From the NCBI GenBank assembly GCA_963734435.1, contig CAVTHA010000002.1, positions 186,001-250,000 of the forward strand: 64,000 nt of DNA, read 5' to 3'. The notes below the pieces were generated by a model that saw only the letters and a program-made list of their open reading frames with translations, ran no database searches and was not told the DNA's origin. Of this stretch, positions 54,607 through 62,381 are shown piece by piece (within the stretch, counting starts at the first letter, position 1; each line of letters begins with the position of its first letter). The position numbers and the translations under genes are program-made. The stretch is from Bog-756 sp963734435 (GTDB lineage: Bacteria; Actinomycetota; Acidimicrobiia; Acidimicrobiales; RAAP-2).

Positions 54607-56130
54607 GGCCAGGGAACCTCGCCGAAGGGGCTCGGCAGGCCGAGCTTGCCGGGGTTGAGGATGCCGTGGGGGTCGAGTGCCTGCTTGACCACGGCCAGCA
54701 CCGCGAACGCCGGGCCCGAGCGCGCCGGGAAGGAACCGGGCCCGGTTGAGGCCGATGCCGTGGTGATGGCTGATGGCTCCGCCGGCGGCCCGGGTGACCC
54801 CGGTGACCGCGTCCCATGCCTCCCGGTAGTAGCGCTCGGCCCACCGTCGGTCGGGGTCCTCGTCCGCGGCCCCGTCCCCGGTGGATGGGGCGCGCCCGGC
54901 GAAGGTGAAATAAAGGCAGGCCCCGTCGGCATAGGCATGGGACTGGTGGGAGGAGACGACCAGGGTGCCCTCGAGCCCACCGACGGTGTCGAGCACCGAG
55001 CGGTACAGGTGCGGCAGGGCAGCCCAACGGGCCGAGACTTCGACCGTGTCGACCACGATCCCCGATCGCCAAAGGGGAGCCAGGGCGGACACGTCGTTGC
55101 GATGCTCGAGCCATCGCCCGACCAGCCCGGCGTCGAGCACGTCCACCGACTCGCACTCGTCGTCGACGATGGCCACGGTGGCGTCGACCAGGCCGGGGTC
55201 GGCCTCGTCCAGGACGATGAGCACGCAGGTGTCCGGGCGGTCGAACGACCGGCCCGACTCGGTCTCGTCGTAGAGGCGGAGCACCGCCAGCGTCGCGCCG
55301 CGGCGGAGGATCCGACGGCAGGCGTCCAACCCGGTCGGGAACGACGGGAAGCCGAACGCCCGGCGGGCCTCGCCTCCCGGCCGTGGGTGGACCCGGAAGC
55401 GACCTTCGGTGATGACGCCGAGTGTGCCCTCGCTGCCGACGAACAGCTGGGTGAGATCGGGCCCCGTGGCCGAGCGTGGCCCCTGGCCCCCGGTTCTGAC
55501 CACCCGCCCGTCGGCCAGCACGACCTCGAGGCCGATGACCATGTCCTCGATCTTCCCGTAGCGGTTCGAGTACTGGCCGGCGCCTCGGCAGGCGAGCCAG
55601 CCGCCCACGGTGGAGAGATCCATCGATTGCGGCCAATGGCCGAGGGTCAAGTCGTTGCCCTCGCCGAGGGCAGCCTCGACGTCCGGGCCGAAGGTGCCGG
55701 CCCGGATATCGGCGGTCAGCGATTCGGGGTCGACCGCGGCCAGGCCGGCCAGGCCGCAGAGGTCGAGGGCGACCCCGCCGAAGAGGGGCACCGACGCGCC
55801 GCACACTCCGCTCCTCCCGCCGGCCGGAGTGACCGGCACCCGGGCCCGGTGGCAGAGGTCGAGCACCGCCGCCACCTGGGCGGTGTCCGCCGGGCGGGCT
55901 ATCAGCCCCGGACGGGCGGGCACATCGCCGTCGACCGCCCAACCGATGGCCAGCGGCCACCAGTCGCGGCCAGCTTCGGCCCGATCGGCATCGGCGTCGC
56001 TGACTTCGACGCACACGTCGGACAGCGACCGGCGGAGCTCCGGGCTTACCGCCACCCGATGGCCCCGAAGATGATCGGCGATGTCGGCCGGGGGAGCGTC
56101 GATCGACGTCACCGGCGTCGGTCTGGTCAC
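54603..56130 (-). CDS. FAD-linked oxidase, alkylglycerone-phosphate synthase-like, one frameshift
   Basis: The FAD-binding PCMH domain has RVPVTPAGGRSGVCGASVPL, STVGGWLACRGAGQYSNRYG and LFVGSEGTLGVITEGRFRVH. The cap domain ends with AISHHHGIGLNRARFLPGAL, as in alkyldihydroxyacetonephosphate synthase relatives. Near 54711-54717 (GGGCCCGG) one extra base shifts the frame. The true end reads PAFAVLAVVKQALDPHGILN, then PGKLGLPSPFGEVPWP and a stop at 54603. The restored size is about 509 residues. It overlaps glpD (start at its stop) and glpK. It may make an ether-lipid precursor or oxidise another hydroxy acid. Confidence 0.82.
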
Positions 56131-57902
56131 CGGCGCTCCGTCGAAGGTACGGCGGTCACCGCGTCGGCGTCGGGCCCGGCATCGGGGTCGAGCCCGGCCC
56201 GGGCCAGGGCGGCGCGGACCCCCGAGGCGTAGGCGTCTGCCTCAGCCTCGATGCGAGCGGGATCCCACCCGAGCTCGGGGCCGATCAGGCCGGCCACCCG
56301 TCGAGCGGCGGCGGCGGTCCCTCGAGCTTCCCGGAGCGACGCCCGCGTACGCCGGTCGAGCACGTCGGCCAGCGTGGTCGCCATCTCCTCCCGCACCGCA
56401 TAGACAGCTTCGGCGGCGAGGTAGTGGAGTCCGGGGACGAGCGGCTCCAGCAGGTCTGGCCGGCCGTCGGCCACCGCCAGCACCGCCGGCGTCTCCGCTC
56501 CGTAGCGCCCGGCCAGGTGGGTGGCGACCGCGGCGGCCGGGTCGGACGGCGGGGCGTGGCCGCCGTCGACCGTCCCACCGGGCCGGGCGGTGGCGTGCTC
56601 CGCCCGACCGGCACCCCGGAGCCGGAGGGACTTGGTAGCGCAGGGCACGGCTGGCCATCCGATGTCCTTCAGGGCGGCGTCCACGGCGTCCTCGGCCATC
56701 TTCCGGTAGGTGGTGAGCTTCCCGCCGGTGATGGTGACCAGGCCGGGGGTGGTGGTGTTCACCGTATGGCGCCGGGAGAGGTCGGCCGTGCGAGCGCTCG
56801 GAGCCTGTTTCCCCGCCACCGGCGCCAGTAGTGGCCGCAGGCCGGTCCACAAGCCGGTGATGTCCTCTCTGGTGATGGGCCGGGTGGTGACGGCGTTGGC
56901 CGCGCCCAGCAGGTAGTCGATGTCGGCGGGCAGGCAGGCCGGATCCTCCAGGCTCCCGTCCCACTGGGTGTCGGTGGTCCCGAGGTATACCTGGTCTCCC
57001 CACGACACGACGAAGATCGAGCGGTGGTCCTCCCTGACCGGGATGACCGCGGCGATGTCGCAGGGGAATGCCTGGTTCGGCACGGTGATGTGGATGCCTT
57101 TGGCCGGCCGGATCGAGTGGGGATCACGGCCTTCGGCCAGGGCGCGGACTTCGTCCGACCACACCCCTGTGGCGTTGACCACGACCGAGGCGCGGACGGC
57201 GAAGGGCTCCCTCCCGACCGGCTCCACCACGGCGCCGTTCACCTTTCCGTCGGGACCGGTGGTGAGGTCGGTCACCGCCACGTGGTTGGCCACCACGGCG
57301 TGGTGGTCAAGGGCCGCCGTCCGGAGCACCGCCAACGTGAGCCGGGCGTCGTCGGCCCGGGCGTCCCAGTAGAGGAAGCCGGCCACCAGCCGGTCGGCCT
57401 GGAGGGTGGGCATGTGGGCCAGCGCCTGCTCCCGTGACACCCGCTCGTGACGGCGACCGATGCGCATCCCCCCGGTCAGGTCATAGAGCCACAGAGCGGT
57501 CCGGTAGACCCGGGCCACACTGCGGTTGACCACCCCCTCCCGACCGAAGAGCGGGATGAGAAACGGGAGTGGCGAGACCAGGTGGGGTGCATTGTCGAGG
57601 AGCCGTTGGCGCTCAGCCAGGTTCTCGTAGACCAACCGGTACTCGTGTTGCTGCAGGTACCGGAGACCGCCGTGGATCATCTTGGACGACTTCGAAGAGG
57701 TACCGGAGGCGAAATCGTCGCGTTCGACCAGGGCGGTGGTGAGGCCCCGGCTGGCGGCGTCGAGGGCCACGCCGGCCCCGGTGATCCCCCCACCGATCAC
57801 CAGCAGGTCGAAGTGTTCAGCGGCGAGGCGCTCGAGGCTCCGATCCCGGTGGAACCGGCCCAGGTCCGGGTCGGTGGCGCCGGCGCGGGTCTCCATGGGC
57901 AA
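56127..57902 (-). CDS. glpD: Glycerol-3-phosphate dehydrogenase (FAD, GlpD type)
   Basis: A 591-residue flavoprotein. LLVIGGGITGAGVALDAAS is the FAD loop, followed by GTSSKSSKMIHGGLRYLQQ (the GlpD signature). AKGIHITVPNQAFP, VYLGTTDTQWDG and VTITGGKLTTYRKMAEDAVD are conserved further on, with a C-terminal helical domain. It oxidises glycerol-3-phosphate to dihydroxyacetone phosphate at the membrane. METRAGATD at 57896 is an equally good start. The stop overlaps the start of the AGPS-like oxidase, so all three genes form one coupled operon. Confidence 0.93.
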   Translation of the reverse strand: MPMETRAGATDPDLGRFHRDRSLERLAAEHFDLLVIGGGITGAGVALDAASRGLTTALVERDDFASGTSSKSSKMIHGGLRYLQQHEYRLVYENLAERQRLLDNAPHLVSPLPFLIPLFGREGVVNRSVARVYRTALWLYDLTGGMRIGRRHERVSREQALAHMPTLQADRLVAGFLYWDARADDARLTLAVLRTAALDHHAVVANHVAVTDLTTGPDGKVNGAVVEPVGREPFAVRASVVVNATGVWSDEVRALAEGRDPHSIRPAKGIHITVPNQAFPCDIAAVIPVREDHRSIFVVSWGDQVYLGTTDTQWDGSLEDPACLPADIDYLLGAANAVTTRPITREDITGLWTGLRPLLAPVAGKQAPSARTADLSRRHTVNTTTPGLVTITGGKLTTYRKMAEDAVDAALKDIGWPAVPCATKSLRLRGAGRAEHATARPGGTVDGGHAPPSDPAAAVATHLAGRYGAETPAVLAVADGRPDLLEPLVPGLHYLAAEAVYAVREEMATTLADVLDRRTRASLREARGTAAAARRVAGLIGPELGWDPARIEAEADAYASGVRAALARAGLDPDAGPDADAVTAVPSTERR

Positions 57903-58001
57903 AAGACTGCCACGCCGTCGACGGCTCTCCGCCCGGCTTCACGTCCGGGCCCCGGGCGGCGAGGACGATGGGGTGCTGGCTCCAGCCCCGTGTCGACAAC
58001 G

Positions 58002-58030
58002 ATTGTTGAAAAACAACGATTGGTGATAAG
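58002..58030 (+). promoter_or_regulatory. Candidate Fur/PerR operator and promoter
   Basis: ATTGTTGAAAAACAACGAT (58002-58020) is a 19-bp imperfect palindrome with seven matched positions per arm. It overlaps a promoter-like TTGTTG (58003-58008) and GATAAG (58025-58030) with a 16-base spacer. It lies 21 bases before the Fur family start, as expected for autoregulation. ACAACGATTG is also repeated directly. Confidence 0.65.
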
Positions 58031-58041
58031 GTACACGGCGG

Positions 58042-58500
58042 ATGAAGACGCCCGAGGAGTTGACCGAATTGTTCCGGTCGAATGGCCGGAAGGTGACCGC
58101 TCAGCGGCAGTGCATCTTCCGCGTGCTGCAGGGCGATATGACCCACCCGTCCGCCGAGGCGGTGCACGCCACGGCCAGCCGCGAGATGGAGACCATCTCC
58201 TTGAAGACCGTCTACCAGACGCTTCACGACCTCGCCGAATTGGGAGAGATCGCCTCCCTCGACCTCGGCACCGGCATGACCCGGTTCGACCCCAACGTGG
58301 ACGATCCCCACCATCATCTGGTCTGCCGGCAGTGCGGTAGCGTCCGCGACCTGGTGGCCCCCTTCCCCGAATTGACCATTCCCGACAGAGCCACGCAGGG
58401 TTTCGAAGTGGGGTCGGCGGAAATCGTCTTCCGAGGGCTCTGCCCCGATTGCCGGGTCCCGGCGCCGTCTCGTCGGGGGCGGGCCAAGGTGCGTTCGTGA
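58042..58500 (+). CDS. Fur family regulator (PerR/Fur type)
   Basis: A 152-residue metal-dependent repressor. The winged helix includes NGRKVTAQRQCIFRVLQG, MTHPSAEAVHATASREM and ISLKTVYQTLHDLAELGEI. The dimerisation part has DDPHHHLVCRQCGSVRDL and LCPDCR, the two C-x2-C structural zinc pairs. It senses iron or peroxide. A palindromic candidate operator overlaps its promoter. The following genes, rubrerythrin and DUF3501, are typical PerR-type targets, so a peroxide role is favoured. The Arg-rich tail (PSRRGRAKVRS) is longer than usual. Confidence 0.9.
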   Translation: MKTPEELTELFRSNGRKVTAQRQCIFRVLQGDMTHPSAEAVHATASREMETISLKTVYQTLHDLAELGEIASLDLGTGMTRFDPNVDDPHHHLVCRQCGSVRDLVAPFPELTIPDRATQGFEVGSAEIVFRGLCPDCRVPAPSRRGRAKVRS

Positions 58501-58603
58501 ACGGCGCCACCGTTCTGGGGCGGATCCGTTACGGCCAGCCCGGCGGGCGATATCGGGACCTCGATACCAGTCAACAACCAGCCACAGCCATGAAAGGAAC
58601 ATC

Positions 58604-59023
58604 GTGCCATCACTGAAGAACAGCAAGACCGAGGCCAACCTCAAGGAGGCCTTTGCCGGTGAAAGCCAGGCCAATCGCCGCTACCTGTACTTCGCCCAGA
58701 AGGCCGACGTGGAGGGCTACCCCGATGTGGCGGCCCTCTTCCGGTCGGTGGCCGAAGGGGAGACCGGGCACACGTTCGGCCACTTCGACTTCCTCCGAGA
58801 GGTCGGCGACCCGGTGACGGGCGTGCCCGTCGGACCCACCGAGGCCAATCTCAAGTCCGCCATCGAGGGCGAGACCTACGAGTACACGGAGATGTACCCG
58901 GGGTTCGCCCGCACCGCTCGTGAAGAGGGGTTCGACGAGATCGCCGAGTGGCTCGAGACGCTGGCCCGGGCGGAGAAGAGCCACGCCGGCCGGTTCACCG
59001 AGGGGCTGGCCTCGGTCGCCTGA
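58604..59023 (+). CDS. Rubrerythrin family protein
   Basis: A 139-residue diiron protein. TEANLKEAFAGESQANRRYL, FRSVAEGETGHTFGHFDFL, SAIEGETYEYTEMYPGFART and ARAEKSHAGRFTEGL carry the Glu/His ligands of the two-helix-pair diiron site (ExxH twice). The C-terminal rubredoxin domain is absent, so it is the short rubrerythrin type. It reduces hydrogen peroxide in the cytoplasm, with electrons from a reductase. GTG 58604 follows an AAGGAAC site. It lies 103 bases after the Fur gene, in the same direction. Confidence 0.92.
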   Translation: MPSLKNSKTEANLKEAFAGESQANRRYLYFAQKADVEGYPDVAALFRSVAEGETGHTFGHFDFLREVGDPVTGVPVGPTEANLKSAIEGETYEYTEMYPGFARTAREEGFDEIAEWLETLARAEKSHAGRFTEGLASVA

Positions 59024-59112
59024 GCGCCGCCGGTCCACCCCGTGCACCACACGACGGCCGTTGCCGGTCCCGGGCGCTCCCGGGGCCGGTCCGCCGGCGG
59101 CGTGCTCCCACA

Positions 59113-59739
59113 GTGAGCGCCGCCAAGCTGCTGACCCTCGATGACATCCTCGACCAGCGCGCCTACGAGCGCCAACGGGAGGCGTTCCGCTCCGAGGTCA
59201 TCGCGGTCAAGAAATTGCGCCGGATCAGCGTCGGTCCGGTGATCACCCTCACCTTCGAGAACCGCATGACCATGCGGTTCCAGATCCAGGAGATGGTGCG
59301 CGCCGAGCGGATGTCGACTGATGCGCAGATCCAGCATGAGCTGGACGTCTACAACCGGCTCCTGCCGGCCAAGGGGGAACTGTCGGCCACGTTGTTCCTC
59401 GAGCTCACCGACGAAGCGGGGCTGCGGCGCTGGCTGCCGCGGTTGATCGGCATCGAGGGGGCGTGCCAGCTCCACGTGGGAGAGGGTGTCGGTGGCCGGG
59501 GTCGATATGTGATCTCCTCCGACCTCGAACCGGAGCACGAGGCCAACCTGACCCGGGAGGCCATCACCTCGGCCGTGCACTATGTGCGGTTCGTCCTCGA
59601 GGACCGACAGGTCGAGGCGTTCACCTCCGGACCGGTGCGGCTGGTGGTCGACCATCCCGGCTATCCCGAGGGCCGGCCCGGCGTGCTCCTGGCCGATGCC
59701 ACCCGAACGGAGCTGGCCGCCGACCTGGCGGGCGAATAG
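59113..59739 (+). CDS. DUF3501 family protein
   Basis: A 208-residue protein starting VSAAKLLTLDDILDQRAYER. It contains VGPVITLTFENRMTMRFQIQ, EMVRAERMSTDAQIQHELDV, YNRLLPAKGELSATLFLEL and VHYVRFVLEDRQVEAF, the pattern of DUF3501. In many bacteria this gene accompanies rubrerythrin and Fe-S redox genes, so a role in peroxide defence or iron-sulfur care is suggested but unproven. The longer open frame from 58948 lacks conservation. GTG 59113 is chosen. Confidence 0.88.
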   Translation: MSAAKLLTLDDILDQRAYERQREAFRSEVIAVKKLRRISVGPVITLTFENRMTMRFQIQEMVRAERMSTDAQIQHELDVYNRLLPAKGELSATLFLELTDEAGLRRWLPRLIGIEGACQLHVGEGVGGRGRYVISSDLEPEHEANLTREAITSAVHYVRFVLEDRQVEAFTSGPVRLVVDHPGYPEGRPGVLLADATRTELAADLAGE

Positions 59740-59753
59740 GGCCAGCTAGCCGG

Positions 59754-60515
59754 TCAGCGTCCCGAGAACTGGGGTCGGCGCCGATGCCGTGATGCGTCGA
59801 TCCCCTCGCGGAAGTCGTCGGTGCGCATCAGGGCGAGCTGTTCGGCCTGCTCGTGGGCGATGGCGTCGGCGAAGGCTTCGGTCAACCCGTCCCGCTGGGT
59901 GCGCCGGATGGCCTCGACGGCCAGCGGAGCGGACGCGGCGATCTCGCCGGCCAACCCGTGGGCTCCGGCCCGAGGATCCTCGCTCAACCCGTCGCACAGG
60001 CCGATGCGGAAGGCCTCCGCCCCGTCGATACGACGCCCGGTGAGCAGCAGCTCGAGCGCCCGTTGGGCGCCAATTGCCTGGGTGAGGGTGACCGAGATGC
60101 CGAAGCCCTGGTGCAGGCCGAGCCGGGCGAAGTTGGCGGAGAACCGGCTGTCTGCCGACGCCGTCCGGAAGTCGGCGGCCAGGGCCAGCCCGAGACCGCC
60201 CCCCACCGCCGAGCCCTGTACGGCGGCGACCACCGGGAGGGGGCCGGCCACCAGGGCCACGGCGTGATCGTAGAGGGAACGCAGGTATTCGGGATCCGGT
60301 CCGTCCGACGATCCGAAATCGAATCCGGCGCAGAAGTTCCTGCCCTCGGAGCACAGGACGACAGCCCGGCCGCCGCCGGCGTGAGCCCAGCCGATGGCCT
60401 CAACCACGCCTCCGAGCAATGGGGCGTCGAAGAAGTTGGAGGGTGGCCGATGGACCTCGACCTCGGCGACGCCCTCGTCGGTGAGCACGGCAGTCACGTC
60501 ACCGAACGTCTTCAC
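59754..60515 (-). CDS. Enoyl-CoA hydratase/isomerase family protein
   Basis: A 253-residue crotonase-fold protein. The oxyanion-hole segments are SEGRNFCAGFDFGS and AVQGSAVGGGLGLALAADFR. The usual catalytic Glu pair of hydratases is not clear (FARLGLHQGFGISVTLTQAI instead of LGLxPGxGG), so the reaction may be isomerisation or hydrolysis rather than hydration. It acts on CoA thioesters. It is convergent to DUF3501 and lies 73 bases downstream of the encapsulin gene on the same strand, so read-through is possible. Confidence 0.88.
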   Translation of the reverse strand: MKTFGDVTAVLTDEGVAEVEVHRPPSNFFDAPLLGGVVEAIGWAHAGGGRAVVLCSEGRNFCAGFDFGSSDGPDPEYLRSLYDHAVALVAGPLPVVAAVQGSAVGGGLGLALAADFRTASADSRFSANFARLGLHQGFGISVTLTQAIGAQRALELLLTGRRIDGAEAFRIGLCDGLSEDPRAGAHGLAGEIAASAPLAVEAIRRTQRDGLTEAFADAIAHEQAEQLALMRTDDFREGIDASRHRRRPQFSGR

Positions 60516-60588
60516 CGGAGGCGACCCCGCATCACCGGGGGGTGACCACGCCGGTGTGCACCGTGCAACTCAGAGGCACCGTGCAATA

Positions 60589-61395
60589 TCAGAGGTAGGC
60601 AAGGTGGACGGCGGCATCAGGTGTGTTGATCCGGAAGGCCAGGCTCTCCTCGATGTAGAGGTCGAGCGTGTCCCCGTCGTGGGACCGGTAGCCGACCGAG
60701 AAGTCCTCGCCCACGGTCAGCTCGAAGTCCCCGCCCCGTTGGCTCGCCACCACTGCGCCGTCCACCGCCGGGGCCCACACCACCGGCCCCCCGAGGATCT
60801 GGCGGAGGTGCTCGAAGACCGGGTAGCCACCGTGCTCGGTGGTCTCGGTCACACCGGTATAGCAGCGCGCCCCGAGGGCGATGGCGAACGGCCCGGCGAT
60901 GCCGGCTCCCCGCAGCGCCCCGACCGCTCTGGCCGCGTGCTCGGGATAGCGGCTGTAGTCGTCGCTGATCGGAACGGCATCGTGCGGACTGGCGGCCACG
61001 ATGCCGGCGATCCCGCCCGGCTCGTAACCGTGGAAGACCACGTGGTCCTCGGCCAGTGCCGCCGTCCGGGCCGCGGTGACCACCGCGGCGAGGTCGAGGT
61101 CCGTCGCGCCACGGTCGGCGGTGACCAACTCCGACCGGGAGAGCGTGAACGGGCTGCGGACCTCGATGAGGGGCAGGACCGATCGCTGCGCCACCTCGAC
61201 CCCGCCGAGTGCCCCCGGGTCGAGCTCCGCCACCCGGCCGATGTCGACCGCTCCACGGTCCCAACCGTGCGGACCGGAGAAATCGACGATGCGCCGGCCG
61301 GCCAACACGTGTTTGATCGAGCGGGTGGCCTCCTCCTCGACGAACGCCCAGGCTTCGTCGGTTATCGGTGCCAGTTCTCGGATCAGGTGGTTCAT
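60589..61395 (-). CDS. Encapsulin shell protein (family 1, linocin M18/CFP29-like)
   Basis: A 268-residue HK97-fold shell protein, the normal family 1 length. It begins MNHLIRELAPITDEAWAFVE, then RRIVDFSGPHGWDRGAVDIG, the conserved N-terminus that lines the inside of the shell. AQRSVLPLIEVRSPFTLSRS, DDYSRYPEHAARAVGALR, GVTETTEHGGYPVFEHLRQI and GEDFSVGYRSHDGDTLDLYI followed by EESLAFRINTPDAAVHL complete the family pattern. It should form a hollow icosahedral nanocompartment. The start ATG overlaps the stop of the upstream heme-binding-like gene by four bases (ATGA), so the two are translated together. Confidence 0.95.
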   Translation of the reverse strand: MNHLIRELAPITDEAWAFVEEEATRSIKHVLAGRRIVDFSGPHGWDRGAVDIGRVAELDPGALGGVEVAQRSVLPLIEVRSPFTLSRSELVTADRGATDLDLAAVVTAARTAALAEDHVVFHGYEPGGIAGIVAASPHDAVPISDDYSRYPEHAARAVGALRGAGIAGPFAIALGARCYTGVTETTEHGGYPVFEHLRQILGGPVVWAPAVDGAVVASQRGGDFELTVGEDFSVGYRSHDGDTLDLYIEESLAFRINTPDAAVHLAYL

Positions 61396-62081
61396 GGGTG
61401 GGTCCCGCTTTCGACTCGTAGGTTTCCGATCCCCAGCTCGCTGCTCACTCGGGTCGTGGCCCGGGCCATCGGGTTCGGCGTCGGTGGCGCCAGCCGAGTG
61501 AGTGTATTGCGATCGACGTGCTGGAAGGCCTGGTCACCGGGGATGGCCAGCACCCCCATTTGTTCGTAGGACCACGATCCGTCGGGATGCACCTCCACCT
61601 CCATGCGATAGCTGAGCGTGCGGAAGGCGGCGTCGAGGAAGGGATTGGACAGGATGCCGTAGACCTCGCTCCCCACCGCCGCCTCCACGGCGAACTGGGT
61701 GGCGTCGGGCCCGGCCTGGCCACCGGCCAGCAGCACCTGGCCCCGGGGGATCCCGAGGGTAAGGGTGACCGTCCCGGTGGCCGGCTCCCACAGCCAGTAT
61801 CCGACCTGGTCGTGAAAGGTCTCTACTTCCCCGGGCTTCACGATATGGGTGTGGTACCGGAGCCCGTAGAAAAGTTGGGGGCCGTTGGTTTGGCGGTCGA
61901 TGGGTTGCAGTTCGATGTGCTCGACGTAGGCATCCCGTTCCGTCCCGCCGGCGCCGGGGTGCTCGTCCTTCCCACCGCCACCGTGCCAGACACCGGCCAA
62001 TGGACCAAGCGGGCCGAGCCGGGAGAGGGTGTCAGGATCGCCCTCGGCCTCGGTGTAGATGTCGTCGCCGTAGGGGTTCAT
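61392..62081 (-). CDS. Nitrobindin-like heme-binding beta-barrel protein, predicted encapsulin cargo
   Basis: A 229-residue protein. After a short lead (MNPYGDDIYTEAEGDPDTLS), LGPLAGVWHGGGGKDEHPG is a G-x-W-x-G-x-G motif like that of the nitrobindin/THAP4 heme-binding barrel (FABP-like) family. FYGLRYHTHIVKPGEVETFH, QVGYWLWEPATGTVTLTLG and RTLSYRMEVEVHPDGSWSYE are barrel strands. A His in DQAFQHVDRNTLTRL may be the proximal heme ligand. A Pro/Ala/Thr linker (APPTPNPMARATTRVSSE) leads to LGIGNLR, the encapsulin targeting motif. The gene sits directly before the shell gene with a four-base overlap. Confidence 0.82.
   Translation of the reverse strand: MNPYGDDIYTEAEGDPDTLSRLGPLGPLAGVWHGGGGKDEHPGAGGTERDAYVEHIELQPIDRQTNGPQLFYGLRYHTHIVKPGEVETFHDQVGYWLWEPATGTVTLTLGIPRGQVLLAGGQAGPDATQFAVEAAVGSEVYGILSNPFLDAAFRTLSYRMEVEVHPDGSWSYEQMGVLAIPGDQAFQHVDRNTLTRLAPPTPNPMARATTRVSSELGIGNLRVESGTHP
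61416..61436 (-). other. Encapsulin cargo-loading peptide LGIGNLR
   Basis: These codons encode LGIGNLR, 8 to 14 residues from the C-terminus of the cargo protein. Known family 1 cargo proteins end with a flexible linker and a peptide of the form LGIGSLK/R. The match includes the hydrophobic L, I and L spacing and the following basic residue. Confidence 0.8.
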
Positions 62082-62381
62082 GCCGGCCGCCTCATGCTGG
62101 TCGGTCCTCCGATCGGGGTATCGGTCGGGTCCCCTCCGCTACGCCCTGCCGGAGGGCGAGTGGGTGGGACCGGGCGCGCCGGCTCAGTGTAGGTCGGTAC
62201 CCCAGGCGTTCGGTCAGGTCACGCTTCGCCGGCAAGGTAACCGACCAGTGCCGGCATCGGGCCCGAGCAAGGAGGCCCGTTCACCATGGGATCACCTTCG
62301 GCGTGGGCCACCGGCCTCGTCGGTCCCTCGGCCCGACCACGTCGCCGGACAGCACGAACCACGAGAACAGGGAGTCATCCA
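62082..62381. other. Divergent intergenic region between the encapsulin operon and ssb
   Basis: About 300 bases with no supported gene. It must hold the promoters for the encapsulin operon (minus) and ssb (plus). No clear Fur-like palindrome of the kind seen at 58002 was found by eye. Confidence 0.5.

Noticed and set aside
53137..56130. A 997-residue oxidase-kinase fusion protein
   Set aside because: The true oxidase C-terminus and stop lie in another frame overlapping the glpK start; the fusion arises from a frameshift.
53228..56232. Very long Arg/Gly-rich frames on both strands over the glp operon
   Set aside because: They are high-GC shadows of glpD, the oxidase and glpK, with no motifs.
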